A DNA stretch of 64,000 bases from Hongsoonwoonella zoysiae. Its GTDB lineage: Bacteria; Pseudomonadota; Alphaproteobacteria; Rhizobiales; Stappiaceae. The position numbers were made by a program, and so were the translations under genes. Positions 63,973 through 64,000 of this stretch are shown here, one piece after another. Where the stretch lies: contig NZ_JABRXF010000001.1 in NCBI RefSeq assembly GCF_013266695.1, positions 512,236 to 576,235 on the forward strand, written 5' to 3'. Numbering within the stretch: position 1 is the first letter of the stretch; the number at the start of each line of letters is the position of its first letter. The notes under the pieces were generated by a model. That model did not search any database, was not told the DNA's origin, and saw only the letters and a list, made by a program, of their open reading frames with translations.

Positions 63973-64000
63973 AGGATACGGCAGGTGCCGATTTTTCTTG

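Overview
The window is a compact, high-GC (roughly 60-65 % by eye) chromosomal segment from an alphaproteobacterium of the order Hyphomicrobiales (Rhizobiales). The evidence is gene content and order: plsC-miaB-phoH-ybeY-tlyC-lnt-phrR-metK-trmB, the rimP-nusA-ylxR-infB-rbfA-truB-rpsO-pnp operon, an F1-only atpHAGDC operon, cycM, a pckA neighbourhood with chvI-chvG and a short HPr kinase, and a GcrA-type CKW...YCxEH protein. Genus cannot be fixed from the sequence alone. No insertion sequence, prophage, integrase, CRISPR array, tRNA or rRNA was seen, and the DNA is nearly all coding.

Region by region. 1-9.4 kb: lipid acylation and tRNA/rRNA maturation (plsC end, miaB, phoH, ybeY, CBS protein, lnt), then the XRE regulator phrR, metK and trmB. 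9.4-19.6 kb: transcription, translation and RNA decay operon from rimP to pnp, with a promoter followed by an intrinsic-terminator hairpin in the leader, a perfect 12-bp hairpin around the first ylxR start codon, and a structured pnp leader. 19.7-24.8 kb: dapB and gpmA on the plus strand, facing a minus-strand kdsB-pheA-PfkB kinase group, then divergent cycM. 25.0-34.4 kb: a membrane GGDEF protein and a yejA1-yejA2-yejB-yejE-yejF peptide ABC transporter with two binding proteins. 34.4-39.2 kb, minus strand: dnaX-ybaB-recR, the SRP RNA (ffs) and an acyl-CoA synthetase. 39.3-44.8 kb: HIT, nudC, an EI24 membrane protein, a minus-strand transaldolase with an overlooked 35-codon membrane protein behind it, and priA. 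45.1-49.9 kb: F1 ATP synthase. 50.1-55.1 kb, minus strand: the GcrA-like mini-protein, an OmpA-type lipoprotein, an L,D-transpeptidase, a molybdenum-cofactor maturation cluster (MoeA/MocA fusion plus split XdhC) and a GNAT acetyltransferase. 55.2-64 kb: pckA, a class III cyclase with TPR domain, a MATE exporter, then chvI-chvG-hprK.

Most of the window is core housekeeping. No clearly new multi-gene system is visible. The most unusual points are (i) a free-standing 68-residue protein resembling only the sigma-interacting end of GcrA, whose likely promoter is followed by a terminator-like hairpin; (ii) several promoter-hairpin-gene leaders (rimP, metK, the GcrA-like gene) and a possible small RNA after cycM; (iii) a 35-aa membrane protein gene directly after the transaldolase gene; (iv) paired Sec- and Tat-exported YejA paralogues; and (v) a cyclase and MATE gene placed between pckA and chvI, which are usually neighbours in rhizobia.
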